Positions 43,798 through 56,942 of a DNA stretch of 64,000 nucleotides are shown here, piece after piece. The translations under genes were made by a program, and so were the position numbers. The first letter of the stretch is position 1, and each line of letters opens with the position of its first letter. This stretch comes from Dryococelus australis (lineage: Eukaryota; Arthropoda; Insecta; Phasmatodea; Phasmatidae): positions 131,986,163-132,050,162 of the forward strand of contig CM057000.1 of the NCBI GenBank assembly GCA_029891345.1. The letters are read 5' to 3'. The notes under the pieces were generated by a model. The model did not search any database and was not told the origin of the DNA. It worked only from the letters and a program-made list of their open reading frames with translations.

Positions 43798-46111
43798 GTC
43801 AACAGTAGGGATGTGCGGGTACCAGAAAATTTCGGCTTCGATTTGTTTCCATTAGTATTTGAACCCGGAATCGTAGTTTTTGGAATCGGAAAAACTCTAC
43901 GTTAGGATTTTAAAATAAACAAAGATTCGTAATTTTAATCAATAAGTATTCACGTGAAAATGATACGAGTGTTGGCAACATTGCATCATGAATCAATATC
44001 TCGAAAATATAGCAATGCTGTTGTCGTTGATCCATCGTTACCAAAATGGCTGCCTCAGTAAACATCGCAGTTGTTTGTTGATTGTCAAACAAATTCTGCA
44101 ATACATATTTCTTATTCATATGTACTGTATTCCCACAGTTTTTTCAATTTTTTGAATTTTGTGCTCTCTAAAGACACAATGTGTATTCAGACGTCTGTTA
44201 TTATTTATTTTTTGTTAGAATGTAAGAGTTACATGCGACATCGCAACTCAACAGGTTATTTCGTATACGTTGAGTACAGTTGACTTATGCTTTTTTGTTA
44301 ATACTTAGTAGTTTGAAGACCGGAGCATGTAATTTTTGGCAATGTTACAGAAATTTTTGTTCGATCGATGCTGATTAAATTAAATTTTGAGTTCGGCAAA
44401 AATACTTTTTTAGCATTGCTTACATAGGAATTTGGTCGGGACCACAGAAAATGCTTGTTGGACACGGACTGTTGGTTCAAGCGGGTTTGATGGTTCGTGT
44501 TTTGACTGTACCCACATAGTTTGTGGCACTTTAAAAACAAAACTATTGTTATAGCTTATTGCATGTGCATATAGTCCACAGAATATTATTGGTTGTTAAC
44601 TGTTGACCTGTGTTGAACACGTTTAAAATTTTGTACTCTGATTTTTTAAAGCACGTTGAATTTTTAATTTTGTACGTTTAATGACATGCGTGTTTCCTTC
44701 TGTGGTCCTGCACAGTTGCATGTGGCATTTTTTCTGTGTGGCACTGTTACATAGCTCTCAAGGGACACGTTACAAAGTTCAGTGGGTACACATAAAGGTT
44801 TTTACACCCATGTACTCACCGTTCTGATATGTTGCACTGCTTTTGGTGGGGGGAAAATGAGGTTTTTCCCACTTGAGAAACCTCATTTTTAGCACTGAAA
44901 ATCTGGCTTTTGATGAACGTTTATGTTCTTCTAGCCCTTAATTGGACGAGCCATTTTTGACATGCAGAAGAAATGTCTTGCCGTGCAGTTCACTGTTGAA
45001 ATAGCGCCATGAGTTGGGCAGAATTTTTGACGTGGGGGACTCGGTGAGGGATTGATGGTGACTTGGCTCTGCCTCCTACCGAAGGCATTCACAAGCCTAA
45101 CCTAAGACCTTATGAGGCTCAAATAGCTAAACTATAGAGTTGTTTAATATTTAATAATTACAATAATAGTTATGAATGACATGCAATTCTAATGATCTAG
45201 TATTAGTCGAAGAGCCGGTGAGAGATCGACTTACACCCATCTGATAACCAGATGAGACATTTTTTTTTTGAAATTTTATTAATTAATGAACACACCTATG
45301 ATAGCTTGCCTATTGCAAAGCTGTCATGACTATTTTTAATTAAATTAATTTTAATTACTTTTTTTTCATCACCTTCTCTCTATTGATAACCAACCAAATT
45401 TAGTCCCAAATGTTAATTTTCTATATGGAGAATATGCCAAGGTAGGCTTGCTTACTTATTTCCGGTCATAGCTACCTGGTAAGCAGGTATGAACAAGTAA
45501 ATCAATATAGGTAACTACACCGAGCTGATAACCAATCGAAATTGGTATCAAAATAAAGCTTATTTAATAACAAATATAATGGTATAGGCTTGCCTGCGAA
45601 AAATCGGCCATAGAATATTATTGCAGTGCATTAAAGTTTTAAAATCGGAGCAATTAAATATGTGCGAGAGAGAGAGTAGAGCGCCCGAAGTCTGTGCGAT
45701 AGAAGAGGATACAACATAGCAGCTGTGTGAGACGTGTCTTGACAGCTTTGCAATAGGCAAGCTATCATAGGTGTGTTCATTAATTAATAAAATTTCAAAA
45801 GAAATATGTCTCATCTGGTTATCAGATGGGTGTAAGTCGATCTCTCACTGGCTCTTGTACTATATGTAAATATAATAATCTCCAATAAACATAATGTCTT
45901 GTTCTTGATCAATATTGTAAATAACCTATTTGCATTAAAAATAAGTATAATAAAATTTACTCAAACAAGTGTGCTTACGTGTGATATTGTAACACTATAC
46001 AGACCTAGAAAAGGAATTGGAATCTTATTCTAATTTCAACTTTTACTCTGAGAATCGAATCTGAATCAAATCACTATGAAAATCATGGAATCGCACATCC
46101 CTAGTCGACAG
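43798..46111. mobile_element. 2.3-kb hAT-type element with near-perfect 8-bp duplication
   Basis: The element spans 43806-46103. The left end is TAGGGATGTGCGGGTACC; the inverted right end is TAGGGATGTGCGATTCC. Flanks GTCAACAG (43798-43805) and GTCGACAG (46104-46111) differ at one base. No transposase frame was recognised. A fold-back element is nested inside. It lies in the intron after exon c. Confidence 0.85.
45205..45861. mobile_element. Fold-back/MITE-like element with ~126-bp terminal inverted repeats
   Basis: The arm 45205-45330 is the near-perfect inverse of 45736-45861. Shared words include GAGAGATCGACTTACACCCA, GATAACCAGATGAGACAT, TTAATTAATGAACACACCTA and AGCTTGCCTATTGCAAAGCT. The 405-bp middle has no gene. 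The family is unassigned because the flanking duplication is unclear. High arm identity suggests it is younger than its hAT host. Confidence 0.85.
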
Positions 46112-46935
46112 CCATCTATACTTTGGACCCGGTATGTGAAGGTATGTGGTGCACATGTATGGTAGAGTCCCAACCACTAGAAAGCACCTGACGAAGCCTG
46201 GGCCAACTACCAAGTCAGCTAATCTATTCCTTCCAGAGCATGTAAACTTGCTGGAGGGGTTGCCAGGCAGGAACTTACGGAGTACAATCTAGCAAGAGTT
46301 TGTTGCCTGCCACCGTCTACAGGATGAACAGTAGCACCTTTCCTGGCCATGACGTTCGCTCACTGACAAAGTAGCAGGAGGAACACAGAGGATAGCCGCT
46401 ATCCTTGCATCTCGCACTACCTATACCAGCCCTCAACTGTATATCCTCACTGGAGAGAGCACAAGATGCCAGACAATTAGTGGAGCCTCATACCACTACA
46501 CTTCCCGCCAACCTCTTTGTCCTCTCGATTAGGGTTCTCGGAGCTGCCCATCCAGCCATTGAACTACTCCGCCAGTAGTACTCTCTTCCCCTGGGAGTGG
46601 TTCCATTCAACAAGCAGGCCACTAGTGGGACTCCAGCACCAGCCAACCCCGAGCCAGCTTAACAAGCCGCCCGCTCCAGCCGGAGCCAAAGACACCAAGC
46701 CCGAGCCAGCGACTGCCAAAGGTAAAAGACACCAGCGCAACCCCGTGTGCCCAACACCCGGAGGCATCGCCTCGCTCTCACAGACTTCATGCCCAGTACG
46801 CACCCGACTCGTCCGACACTATATAAGGGACATATGCAAGGCCGACGAATCATAATACAGATGACCCATAGTAAAATCCACCCCCTACCTGTGCAACTGA
46901 CTTGCGTAGAAACAAAAACTCGCTACTCTTGACGT
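46112..46935 (+). repeat. Promoter-type repeat fragment (+ orientation)
   Basis: GC-rich, with a good TATA box (CACTATATAAGGGAC) at about 46814 followed by a start-like region, similar in style to copy D at 16183. The start is not defined. The overlapping frames on both strands are not recognisable genes. Confidence 0.35.
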
Positions 46936-49900
46936 GACGTCCCATTCCCTAGGCCGTCATGCATCAAGTTTGTTGCATGCTTGAATTTACTTCTTTTAGG
47001 TGGACTGGCTGCTCCTCCATTGTAATTTTTTTTTTTTTTCCAATTGAGGATATTTTTTTAACGAAGTAACCCAACACACATCAATAGCAAGAGTTTAAAT
47101 ATTTGCAGTCCTTGTCCCCACAGTTGTAACAGGGTTAAACACAGTCGCAGCAAAATATTTTGTATTAATTTGCTATATTGTGAATAACACAAATATGTTA
47201 ACAAAATGTAAAAAATATAACCATAAGAAATATCACGACATTATTGAAAAGTCATAAGGCTGACCTAAATATGGTTATAGCTCTTTATTGTGAACATTCA
47301 TACGTAATGGTTTTTTAATTATGCCTGATTTCCTTGAATAGCTGAAAACAGTATTAAAAAAAAAAGCCATTTGACAGTTGAAATAAAGAAGTCACATAGC
47401 AGTATTTGTTTACGTGTAGTGGAAGGATACATAATCATTAACCAAAAGAGTGAATTGAATTAGCCGTGAATGGATTATACCGCAGTAACAGAATTAGCCT
47501 AATATTTTTCCATGGTACACTATTATAGATAAACTTTATTTTAAATATATACATGGTGACGCCGGCTAACAGCCATCGGCGCTAGAGCCCATGACTGCGC
47601 TCATGTGTCACGTGTCCCGCGCATGCCCGAAGAGGCCGATAATTTTGAACTTTCCTATAAATGTTAATTTCAGGGTAAAATGTGTTATATTGTCTTCACA
47701 GTGTTTAATATGTCATAAATTTTGTAAAGTGTTTGAATATTCATAACCAAACAAAATTAGTACAAAGTGCTCACGACACCGAGATTAAAAACACTTAATA
47801 TTCTCATGAACGCCATCACAAAGTGACATTAAAATAATAGTAAAATTCATAAGAAAATTATAGAAATGTAAAACAATATCCAATTTAATTTGTGCCATTT
47901 TGTTTTCAATATAAAATCTTTCACTCGGCATGCATAGCAGTTCCGCTTATGTGAACCCCATAGGCGGCCATGGTAGGTCTATATGACGCTTGTATCTGAA
48001 CAGTCTGTCGAGGAGAGCTGGCGAGGTAAGACACTTGTCATGTGCGCACTACAATTTTCGTTCACTGATTTAGGTTTCCATAGTCAGTGTAGTTTACCGG
48101 TTAATCTTTGTTTCTGTGCATTTTTGCCAGACATTTTCCCCAGCATTATGCTTCCACTTTACTAACTCTTCTGCCCTTGTGGCATTTTTAACTTAATCAA
48201 TGAGAAGGAGGAGAAAGATGTTGGAGAGGTCACGCGACCCGCACATTTTGAATCAGGTGCCATCTGCCTATGTTTATAGCATTTCAGTGTAACTTCTGCA
48301 TAATCACTACATGCAATTTTAAAAGCTTTATTTTTATGTATATATTTGGGGGGAATTTTCGTGTTTGAATATTTTACGGCAACATCACGTATAACCACGT
48401 GGCCGACTGAAGCCAAGTCTTTGTATACGCCATCATTGTGTTTTAAGAGCTTATTTGTATAACATCGTCTGTGCAATAATTTATTTCAGTGTTGTGTCAG
48501 TTTTATTCAGCATTCAATGTATTTTTCACGTAAATTGATGCTTTTTGTACTTGACCATGCGGTCACAGTAATGTTTGATTTCACAGCCATCGGGCATGTT
48601 ACAAACCTGTAACCACTCTAATCGTAAAGAGAATCATTTGCTCAACACGAATAATATTTTATCTGAATTTAGTTTGCCGTTTCCACACAGAAATATTGCA
48701 ATTTCACCTGCACCTCGTGGTCCGCTACGAACTTCATCCAGCGGCATCCGCACCACCTAAGCTTGTTTTCACACATTGTGATCATTCATCTCGTGTCCCA
48801 TCTTATTTCATGTATCATTCAAGGGTCTATGTAATTGTGTAATTAGTGTACGGTGCAATTATTCCCGTCCTAGCTGGCTCTGTGTATAGGCCGTCACCAC
48901 ACTAACCACGTGCTGGAGGGCGAGCCCCGATGAGTTTGCGTTAGTGATGCTGAGTAATCACGCGTGTTAATGTGTATTAAGGGTTTTCATTTGTAATTCA
49001 CCATGTCCTGGCTTCAGGGAAAAACCGTCAGTCCACCCTAGCCACTGTTGGCCCTTTTCCCTTGTGAAGGCTGTGCTTTCACGCTCCTCGGTGAGATCAT
49101 CCATTTAGACGTGCGCTAGGTTAATTACGGGTTGGGGAGCACCCAAGCAGAATTGGTTCGTCATGACCGAGATAACCATTTTATTGGCACGTTGATGTGT
49201 GTGAACAATATTAATAAAAACAAGTCTACAGTGAACTCGATGTTTTTATTCAGTAGTGACAGTGTCCTAGCCACATATGTTTTATCTATTGTTTATTTCA
49301 CTGATTTGATTAAAAGTTTAGTATTACCAACGTGTTCGTAAGTACGCACGGGTGAGACGGACACACAGAACCCACAACATCCCTGAGAACCCTGAGTCTT
49401 AATAGTGCGGTGATTGGGAAGCACCGCTGGCACCCAAATTACCAGTAAGTATTTGTGTCATCGTTCGTCTCGTGTCTCACCCGACGGCGTCAATGGTTTG
49501 TAAAATAACATTCTTTTAACTCCGGATTTGTAGGTTATGTAATATTCACATTTAGGCTGGCTAAATTGTAGGTTCACTTATGAACAGTTTTTGTATTTTA
49601 TTTAGATGTTTTAGCAGTATCAAGAGTTTACACTTTCTTTCTACTTATTATTTAGATGGTTGGGCCAGGGGGGGGGGGGGATAAATGCATAGATAAACCT
49701 ATTTTATTGTACTGGTGCTGCAGTGGGCCTACTAAACTTTAATGCTAAAGATATCAATTCATCTGAACTGTTTCTGTCCTTACATTCTGTATTATTAATT
49801 TATTTTCAGCCATTGGCTACACTACAAAATTTCAGGAGAATAAAAAATTAATTGATAATCAATGGGTGCTATGACAGAATCAGGTTTAGAATTGGAATCA

Positions 49901-50432
49901 ATAAAATATTGGAATTGGCCCCTCACTAATTAAAACCGTATTTGAATATTGATAAAAACTGTATTTTTTAGCCTTAACTGTATTGGGTTTTCACAGGAAC
50001 CATATACAGTATACAGTAATTGTGGTATATAACAGTAATTGTGTTAAATAGATACATTTAAATTCAATAGCAAATCCGCTGTATACCTTAAATAATTTTG
50101 AGGGAGAGATGTACCCACTGTGCCTCCCCTTAAAATATGCTTCTTTATGGCTTGCACAAGCTGCAAGTACGCTGCCAATAAGGGCAGAGAAGTGTTGGTA
50201 ACCCTGATGCTTGATGTGCTAACTGGAACTAGTAAACTCAATAAGAGTCCTTATCCTTCATTAGCTATATAAGGCTCATGTGGAGCCTTCACCTCCACAT
50301 GAGGTGGAAGAATAGCTTGCAAGTATTAACTTTAGTAGGGCTTCAGATAAGTAGGAAGTAACCATGAATGGATTATAGAAATGTTCATGTGTGGCAAAGA
50401 ATAGATATGCATATTGAGTATTTGTGTGACAG
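46936..50432. other. Intron sequence, no gene recognised
   Basis: Mostly AT-rich. A GC-richer stretch at 48.8-49.45 kb has an AATAAA and ends near GCTGGCACCCAAATTACC, which might be an LTR with a primer-binding-type word; no second copy was found, so it is not called. A run of G lies at about 49669-49680. Confidence 0.35.
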
Positions 50433-50647
50433 GGCAACATTGTTCAAGTCGGCGCTCATGCCTTCACGACTGACATTCCTTACAACTGATGGCTCAGAGT
50501 ACGTGGCCATTTTCAAGCATGGTGATGACTTGCGCCAAGACCAGTTAATACTGCAGATGATTACACTTATGGACAAGCTCTTGCGGCGTGAGAATCTCGA
50601 CCTGAAACTGACTCCCTACAGGGTTCTGGCTACCAGCACTCGCCATG
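50433..50647 (+). CDS. Pik3c3: PIK3C3 exon d: kinase N-lobe with catalytic lysine
   Basis: The acceptor is gtgacag ending at 50432. The exon reads [13 protein letters not shown], then [16 protein letters not shown] and [22 protein letters not shown] forms the glycine-rich-loop equivalent. The lysine of FKHGDD (codon 50515-50517) is the ATP-contacting lysine of PI 3-kinases (human K636). The RQDQLILQ and DLKLTPY stretches are near invariant in Vps34. The donor GTATGA at 50648 is weak-looking but is the only one that keeps frame with the next exon (CAT-G|GT-TTT, His-Gly-Phe). The exon ends in phase 1. Confidence 0.96.
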
Positions 50648-50765
50648 GTATGAAAGGACCATTTTTTGATAACTTTGTTTGATCAAATGGGCTAGATAAA
50701 CATGCACATATTGTTTGAGAACGGTTCACAGTTTGTAACGGAAGCACATCATGTTGATATTCCAG

Positions 50766-50915
50766 GTTTTCTCCAGTTTATAGAGTCTATTCCAGTGGCT
50801 GAGGTACTGGCCACAGAAGGAAGCATACAAAACTTCTTCCGTAAGCACCATCCCTCAGATACTGCTCCGTATGGAATAGCACCAGATGTTATGGATACAT
50901 ATGTTCGAAGCTGTG
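50766..50915 (+). CDS. Pik3c3: PIK3C3 exon e: kinase C-lobe entry
   Basis: Exon e follows exon d after an intron of only 118 nt, the single short intron of the set. It reads [27 protein letters not shown] and ends [10 protein letters not shown] plus a split Ala codon. The human form is FMQFIQSVPVAEVL through VMDTYVKSC. Acceptor ttccag ends at 50765; donor GTAAGT starts at 50916. The short intron has an in-frame stop, so retention would truncate the kinase before the catalytic loop. Confidence 0.96.
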
Positions 50916-52110
50916 GTAAGTTTGTTTTTGTTGTACCTAATTTAATGTGTGTCCTATATAGAAAAAATCAAATTTAATTACAATTAAAGTTGGTTGTTAG
51001 ATCTTGTTAGTTGGAATACAGGTAATGAAATATAAATTTTATTTCATGGATCAGGATTTATCAAACCCCAACAATCTGTTGTAATATAAATGCATAACAC
51101 CAAAAATGTGATGAGTTAGTCTTCTTTTTTCTGGCAACAGGACTGGGAGTTCATTAATAATGTTACTGAATAATTACCTGAACATTGTGATTATGAAAAC
51201 TGACATGAAAGTATCGTTTGACCGTCACACATTTTGTTCATTAGAGATGTGCACTCTATTCTTAGACTTCGTCCCATCTTAGAGCACGCTGCTCACAACG
51301 GGGCAAGTCATCACTCAATATTACAATGGGACAAGTGCCTACAGGATACGTTGATGTACGTCAAATGGGACTACAGACACACGGCCGGAAACTATACTGT
51401 TCACCATAACTCGAAGTCGCGCTGTCGCCCTACCTCAACGTGGGATTTTGCTTTTGGCTGAGATATCGCTACCCTCCAGGAAGGTCAAGCTAGTGCCTCG
51501 GTTTGCCACAGGAGGGCAGCACCCATTCTACTCCAAAAGCAGCCAGTTTCTCACCGAGGCAGTATGGAATGTCAACGCCTCCAGCCGAAGCGATAAGAAA
51601 TGAAGGGCATCCCTTCAGAGTCGGAATAGACTGCACCTGCGGAGAGAGGCTAGCCACCCCGATCTCTGCACCTTCCAGCTTGCGAAGGCCTCTCTTACGG
51701 GGGCGAATCACTAAGTCACTTCGCGAAACGTGCTTCAAGAAGTTCGGCACGTCAACAGTCTCCAGGGTAAGTGGTCCGCCTCCCCTCTCCCCTAGCTTGC
51801 GCTTGCAAGAGATCTATCTGAAAGGTTGCTGACCACTAGACCTCTCCGCGATCGTGCTCCGGAAGATCGTTCCTGAGACCCTCCACTCTGCTACAGCCGC
51901 CAGCTGCTGGTTGACTTCATCCAGAGGCTTCCTCCCCGATCCTACCTGGTAAACCTCCAGCACATCCCCGTGGTAGCGGGTCACTCTGACGTCCCTTCTG
52001 GACCTCAAGTCACTTTAATTACCAGTATGGTAATTTTGGTTAGGTTCCTTCATGCCCCCAAACCAAGGCAGTAAGGATGGCTAAACCAGACTGTACGCAC
52101 ACTTGGCTTA
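50916..52110. other. Intron sequence with anonymous repeat-like part
   Basis: AT-rich to about 51220, then GC-balanced with overlapping short frames on both strands. No domain recognised. TTACCAGTATGGTAA at about 52019 is a short palindrome. Confidence 0.35.
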
Positions 52111-52116
52111 AGCAGC

Positions 52117-52145
52117 TGTGACGATTCCGAGATCGTCACCTAGTA
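52117..52145. repeat. LTR-start-like palindromic word
   Basis: TGTGACGATTCCGAGATCGT contains GACGAT and ATCGTC as a perfect inverted pair. Gypsy-type LTRs often start with such a TGTGACGA/TCGTCAC hairpin. No second copy lies in the window and the LTR's end could not be set, so a link to the pol fossil at 54 kb is only a possibility. Confidence 0.3.
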
Positions 52146-54012
52146 CAATGTATGGATTTTAGTGATTTTGTATCACAGTTGGTAGCGCTGCATATTTACA
52201 GTTTTATGTGTACTTACATTTGGTTATACACTGGCCGGTATATCTTAGTCTCATTGCTTAGTGATAATCTATTTTGTATTTTATTGCATGTAGTTTATAC
52301 TGTAAAAATATTCTTATTGGTATATGTAATCAATTATGAATTTAATGGTACGTATTTTATATGGTGGTTGTTTATGGTATTTGTATTCAATATTATTTAG
52401 CAAATTAATTTGTAAAGAATCGTGACCATGGTGCTTGGGGTGGCGGTATACTGCGATGTCACCTGGCTGGGGCTGATGACAGCGTCGCCAGTCGGTGTGC
52501 GAGAGTCAGCTGCGGTGGTTAGATGGCCGCAATGAGAATGCGCTCGACCGCGGAGCGAGTGGTGTCGCATGCCAGCTGGACACAGTTTTGGGAAGTCAGG
52601 CGGACTTTTCAGCAGTAAAGGACTAGTATGTAATTTCTCCCTGGTCGTGACATGCCATGTGTTATGCAAGCAAGTGAACGTTATCGTAACGTTTCCAGGA
52701 GCAAACAAATTAACTGTTTAAAGAATATTATGAGAACATGCCCCACGTGAACGTAGAGTCAATATTGCTATGTTTGCCTGTAGCACGCAGCTCCTGTTAG
52801 TGAAATATGGGCCAAGCTTCGCAGAGACGTAAACCTGATGTGATCATATTGTGTGTGAAAATGCTGCGTGTCCGAGTAATATTCATGTTAATGTGAGCGT
52901 ACTGAAAATTGCATAAATAACTGAGAGACAGTGACTTGTGACTGATGACTCGTGAAACTGAACTTTGCCACGCTGGTTAAACTGCTCGTTTTACATGGCT
53001 CGAGGACGAGCATTTTAAACTATACGGTTGGTAACAGTGATGTACGTCAACGGCCCGTGTTTTTTGCAATATTTCTTTGGAACCCAGAAAAGTAACTTCA
53101 AATATTTCTTGGCAACATGACTTACACAGGCTTTATTGTGAACTGTGTTCCATGTGGTTAGTGCTGGAAGCATGCCCGTACTTTTGCGTAATGACTAAAT
53201 ACACTGAATATTTCAGAGTATCAGTGCGATTCTACATGCCAGTGAGTGCAAGAAAACCACGCATAGTTGCGTGGAGGGCCCGAGGTAAACGACCCGACAG
53301 CTGTTCCATTTTACGGCTTGGAGTGGGCGGAGTCTACAGCGAGGTGCTACAGGGCAGCAAGGATGTTCCCAGATGTGGCCCGGTGATCAGCTGTACGGTA
53401 TTCTGTATGAATGCCAAATTTATGGTATGAGTTCTGTATAAGCGCCGTCGTCAGCTTGTACCTACGGAGTTAGGAGTCCCTTTTTTGAAACACTTTTGAA
53501 GCACGTCAAGCACCGCAGAAATGATTCTCGTTTGTGGTTGGATTTTAGTATTAACTTTTATGAGCACCATTTATTGAAAGTTATTGCGTAGGGCAAAAGA
53601 CGTTGAACGTTATTAAGAGGTCTGCCCGCATAATATTTAAATTTGAGTGCAAAACATTTTAGTATATATTATTGTGTGCATTAAGGAGTAAAGTCAGTGC
53701 CTGTAAACAGTCTTTTGGTGCAAAATAAATAGTAAATCAAAAGACTTTGGAACTTAAAGAGTAGAGACGTTATTTGCAAATGACCTTCCGATTTACGAAC
53801 GATCTGTATTGCTGCAATATGAGTAGTAGTAATACGATTGTAGATATTTATAAGGGAAAGAGCATTGGCCGTGGTATTTGAGTTTTTCAAGTCGAGATCG
53901 CTTTCTGCCCTGTAGGGGTAGTTTAGGTAATATTAGTGTGTCGTGGAGTGAGGTTGAGATTGACACACCTGACATTGCGGGGTAGAAGGGCATCTCACAG
54001 CAACAATGTATT

Positions 54013-56900
54013 ATGGATTACGGGCAACGGAAAGTATACCTGGGCGACAGTCACCGCCTAACTGTCGACTGGAAACACTATTTCAGTGCTGTCAAACCTC
54101 TGTCCCTCAACGACGAGGAACTCGACCATGAACTTTCTAAGGTGCAGTTCCAACAATTAAAGGAAGTCCTCGACGAGCACGTCGGCGCTTTTGGCTTAGG
54201 AGGAACGTTTCGTCAGACGAGAACCATCCAGCACGAAATACTGCCAAGTACATCCGCACCTGTCTACAACCAAACTTTCAAGGTTTCTGCTAGACGACAT
54301 CGCCTCATTATGGACGAACTTGAAGACATGAAATGGCAAGGAACCATCGAGCCGTCAGATTCTCCTTACAACTCCCACGTTGTATTAATTCCAAAGTAGG
54401 ACGTACAACTGAGGTTCTGCAGGAACTACAAAACTCTGAATGACGTCATCTTGCCAATTCCTCCACCAGCTCTTGACCTGGCACATACCGTGCTGAAAGT
54501 CTGTAGCACCTTGGACATTTGCAAATCGCAGTGCACCCCGGCAGCTAGAAATACACAGCATTCACTTCACCAGGAGGAGAAACCCTCCAGTTTAGTCATG
54601 CCCTTCGGACTCGAACGCTCCAGCTACATTTCAACGGTCAATGTATGCAGAAGTACTAACAGACTACATTGGGCGATAGTGCTTCGCATACCTCGACGCT
54701 GTGATCGACTATTCAAAATCTTGGTAGGAGCACCTCACCCATCTACAGAGGGTACTGGAACGCCTGGAACTCCACGATATATCAGCGAAACTCTCAAAGA
54801 GCTACTTCAGAAAGTCATTGATTGATTACCTGGGCCACATAGTTTCAACCAAAGGCAGGTACCCTCAAGCCAAGACAATAAGGGCGATTCAAGAAGTAAA
54901 GAAACGTCACACCCAGAAGCAACTCCGCCATTTCCTTGGACTGTGCAATTGGCTCCAAGACTTTGTGCCCAACATCGCCGATCTCATTGCATCACTTCAC
55001 GCACTGTTAAAGTAAGCCTGTTAGCGATGGATACCGTAACATCACACTGCCTTTCACGCTCTCAGGACCAGCTTTGAAGACATAAAGCATTTTCATCGGC
55101 CACAAGAAGGACCCCTGATCCTACAAACGGACGCATGCTAATCCTACAGACTGACGCATGCTAGAACAGCCTTAGTGCCATCTTGCACAAAGAGGACCCA
55201 GACAGCAATCCTCTAGCTATAGCCTATGCCAGTACTAGACTCAATGCCACTGAACAGAAGTACCACATCAATGAGCAAGAATGCCTTGTAGTCATTTGGG
55301 CAATCCTGAAATACTGCTACTACTTGGAGGGAACTTGTGGCATTGGGAATCGAGAAACTACCCTAAGCTTGGCAGCTGGGACCTGTATCTTTAGGAATTT
55401 TATTTTGAAGTGCAGCACTGCCCAGGCAATCAGGCAAGGATGACGACCTTCCTGATGCTCTGTCATATCAACCAGGCCTGGACGACAAGGCATAACCAGG
55501 CAATGATGTGGAATGCATCACACTGCCTCAGCCTCTGGACAGCAGCCCAAAACAACAAATCAGGCTTCTTTAGCACCAGATTAGCCTAAGTCAGATCAAA
55601 CTTTACTAGCAACAGGACTCAGGACTCTGACATGAAAGGCCTCCTACAGAAGCATCCTCAACAATTCATGCTACGAGATATAGTCTGGTCTTGCAACAAT
55701 CAACCCGGAGCAAAGTGAAGGACCTGGATACCAAAGGTGTTGTGTGCATCTGCTGGCACTGCCATGACCACCCCAAAGCGGGCCATCCAGGCACTTGGGA
55801 AACTCTATAGTTGACATAAGAACACACTAAATATGGGACAGCATGTGTAGGGATTACGCCAATATGTCCACGACTGCATCATACGCTGCAGAAACAAAGC
55901 CTATCCTGTGACACAGCAGATGACCAAACCTCACAGACCACATACTCCATGGACACACATAGCTGCCAATTTAATGGGACCCTATCCCCGCAGCACCAAG
56001 GGAAACAGATACCTGTTGGTCGGGACAGACCTATTCCCCAGGTGGGTAAAAGCCTTCCCCCTGTCATGCCAAGAGACCTACCATATCATTGGAAAATTTA
56101 ACATTGAAATTTTCCGGTACTGGGGTTACCCTCAGAGTATACTTACTGACAAGACCCAGTTCGCTAGCAAGAAGTGACTGCTAACATGCCAAGAATGGGG
56201 AGCTGAGACCTGGACAACTCCACCATATCACCCGCAAGCCAACCCCACTGTGTGGAGGAACCAGGAGCTCAAGAAAAGCCTCAGACTCAGTGTGGAGGAA
56301 CCAGGAGCAATGGGATTGCCACATTCCCAAGATTCTCTTCGCTTTGCAACAACGCACGAACAAGGCGATTAATTCCAGCCCCAGCCAACTCCTATTGGGC
56401 AAAACCTTACAGCGTCCAGGGGATTAGCAATGGGAGCACGAACCGACAGAGATGCCTCATTCGGAAGATATTCGTCTAGTCGCACTGGCTCTACTGGACA
56501 AGGCAATGAATGCTCAAGAGGTGTTTATTGAGAAGAAATACCCACAGCCATGTACTGGCCTATGAGCCTTTGAAGTAGGCCAAGCCATTTTGCCATGCAG
56601 CCACCCCCTGAGCTGAAGCCACAATCCCTGTCGGCAACGCAGACCACTGATAGCTCGACGACACAGCCACAGCTCATCCCCAGGCACCTAGAAGTCAGCC
56701 TCTGACCACTGTTGGGGACAGCTACTCCATGACGGCCGGCCTTCCTCATTGAGTGCAGCCTCCTCGCACCTGCTAGGCCAGCTTGGTACCAGGCAGATAC
56801 AGAGGGGCACCCTGGAGGCCACCTGTATTCTTCACCTGGTCGAATCCACAGTACATATCGCCACTTAAACGAGGGCAACCACCAAAGATGAAGAGAATGC
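54013..56900 (+). mobile_element. Ty3/Gypsy retrotransposon pol fossil, broken
   Basis: Remnants occur in the normal Gypsy order: reverse transcriptase N-terminal part (54013-54399, with KWQGTIEPSDSPYNSHVVLI), RT core and thumb (about 54400-55015, with GHIVSTKGRYPQA), RNase H (about 55130-55340, with AYASTRLNATEQKYHINEQE) and integrase core (about 55860-56180, with GNRYLLVGTDLFPRWVKAFP). No gag or protease was recognised and no flanking LTR pair was found. It has many breaks, so it is an old, inert copy. Confidence 0.85.
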
Positions 56901-56942
56901 TGAAAACAGTGAGTGAAGTGCCAAGCACAAACTAAAAAGTAG

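Noticed and set aside
46517-46855. 112-codon frame with proline/alanine-rich product
   Set aside because: Sits in a promoter-type repeat with frames open on both strands; no domain.
48780-49480. Possible LTR with AATAAA and a GCTGGCACCC word
   Set aside because: No second copy, no defined start and no neighbouring pol, so not supportable.
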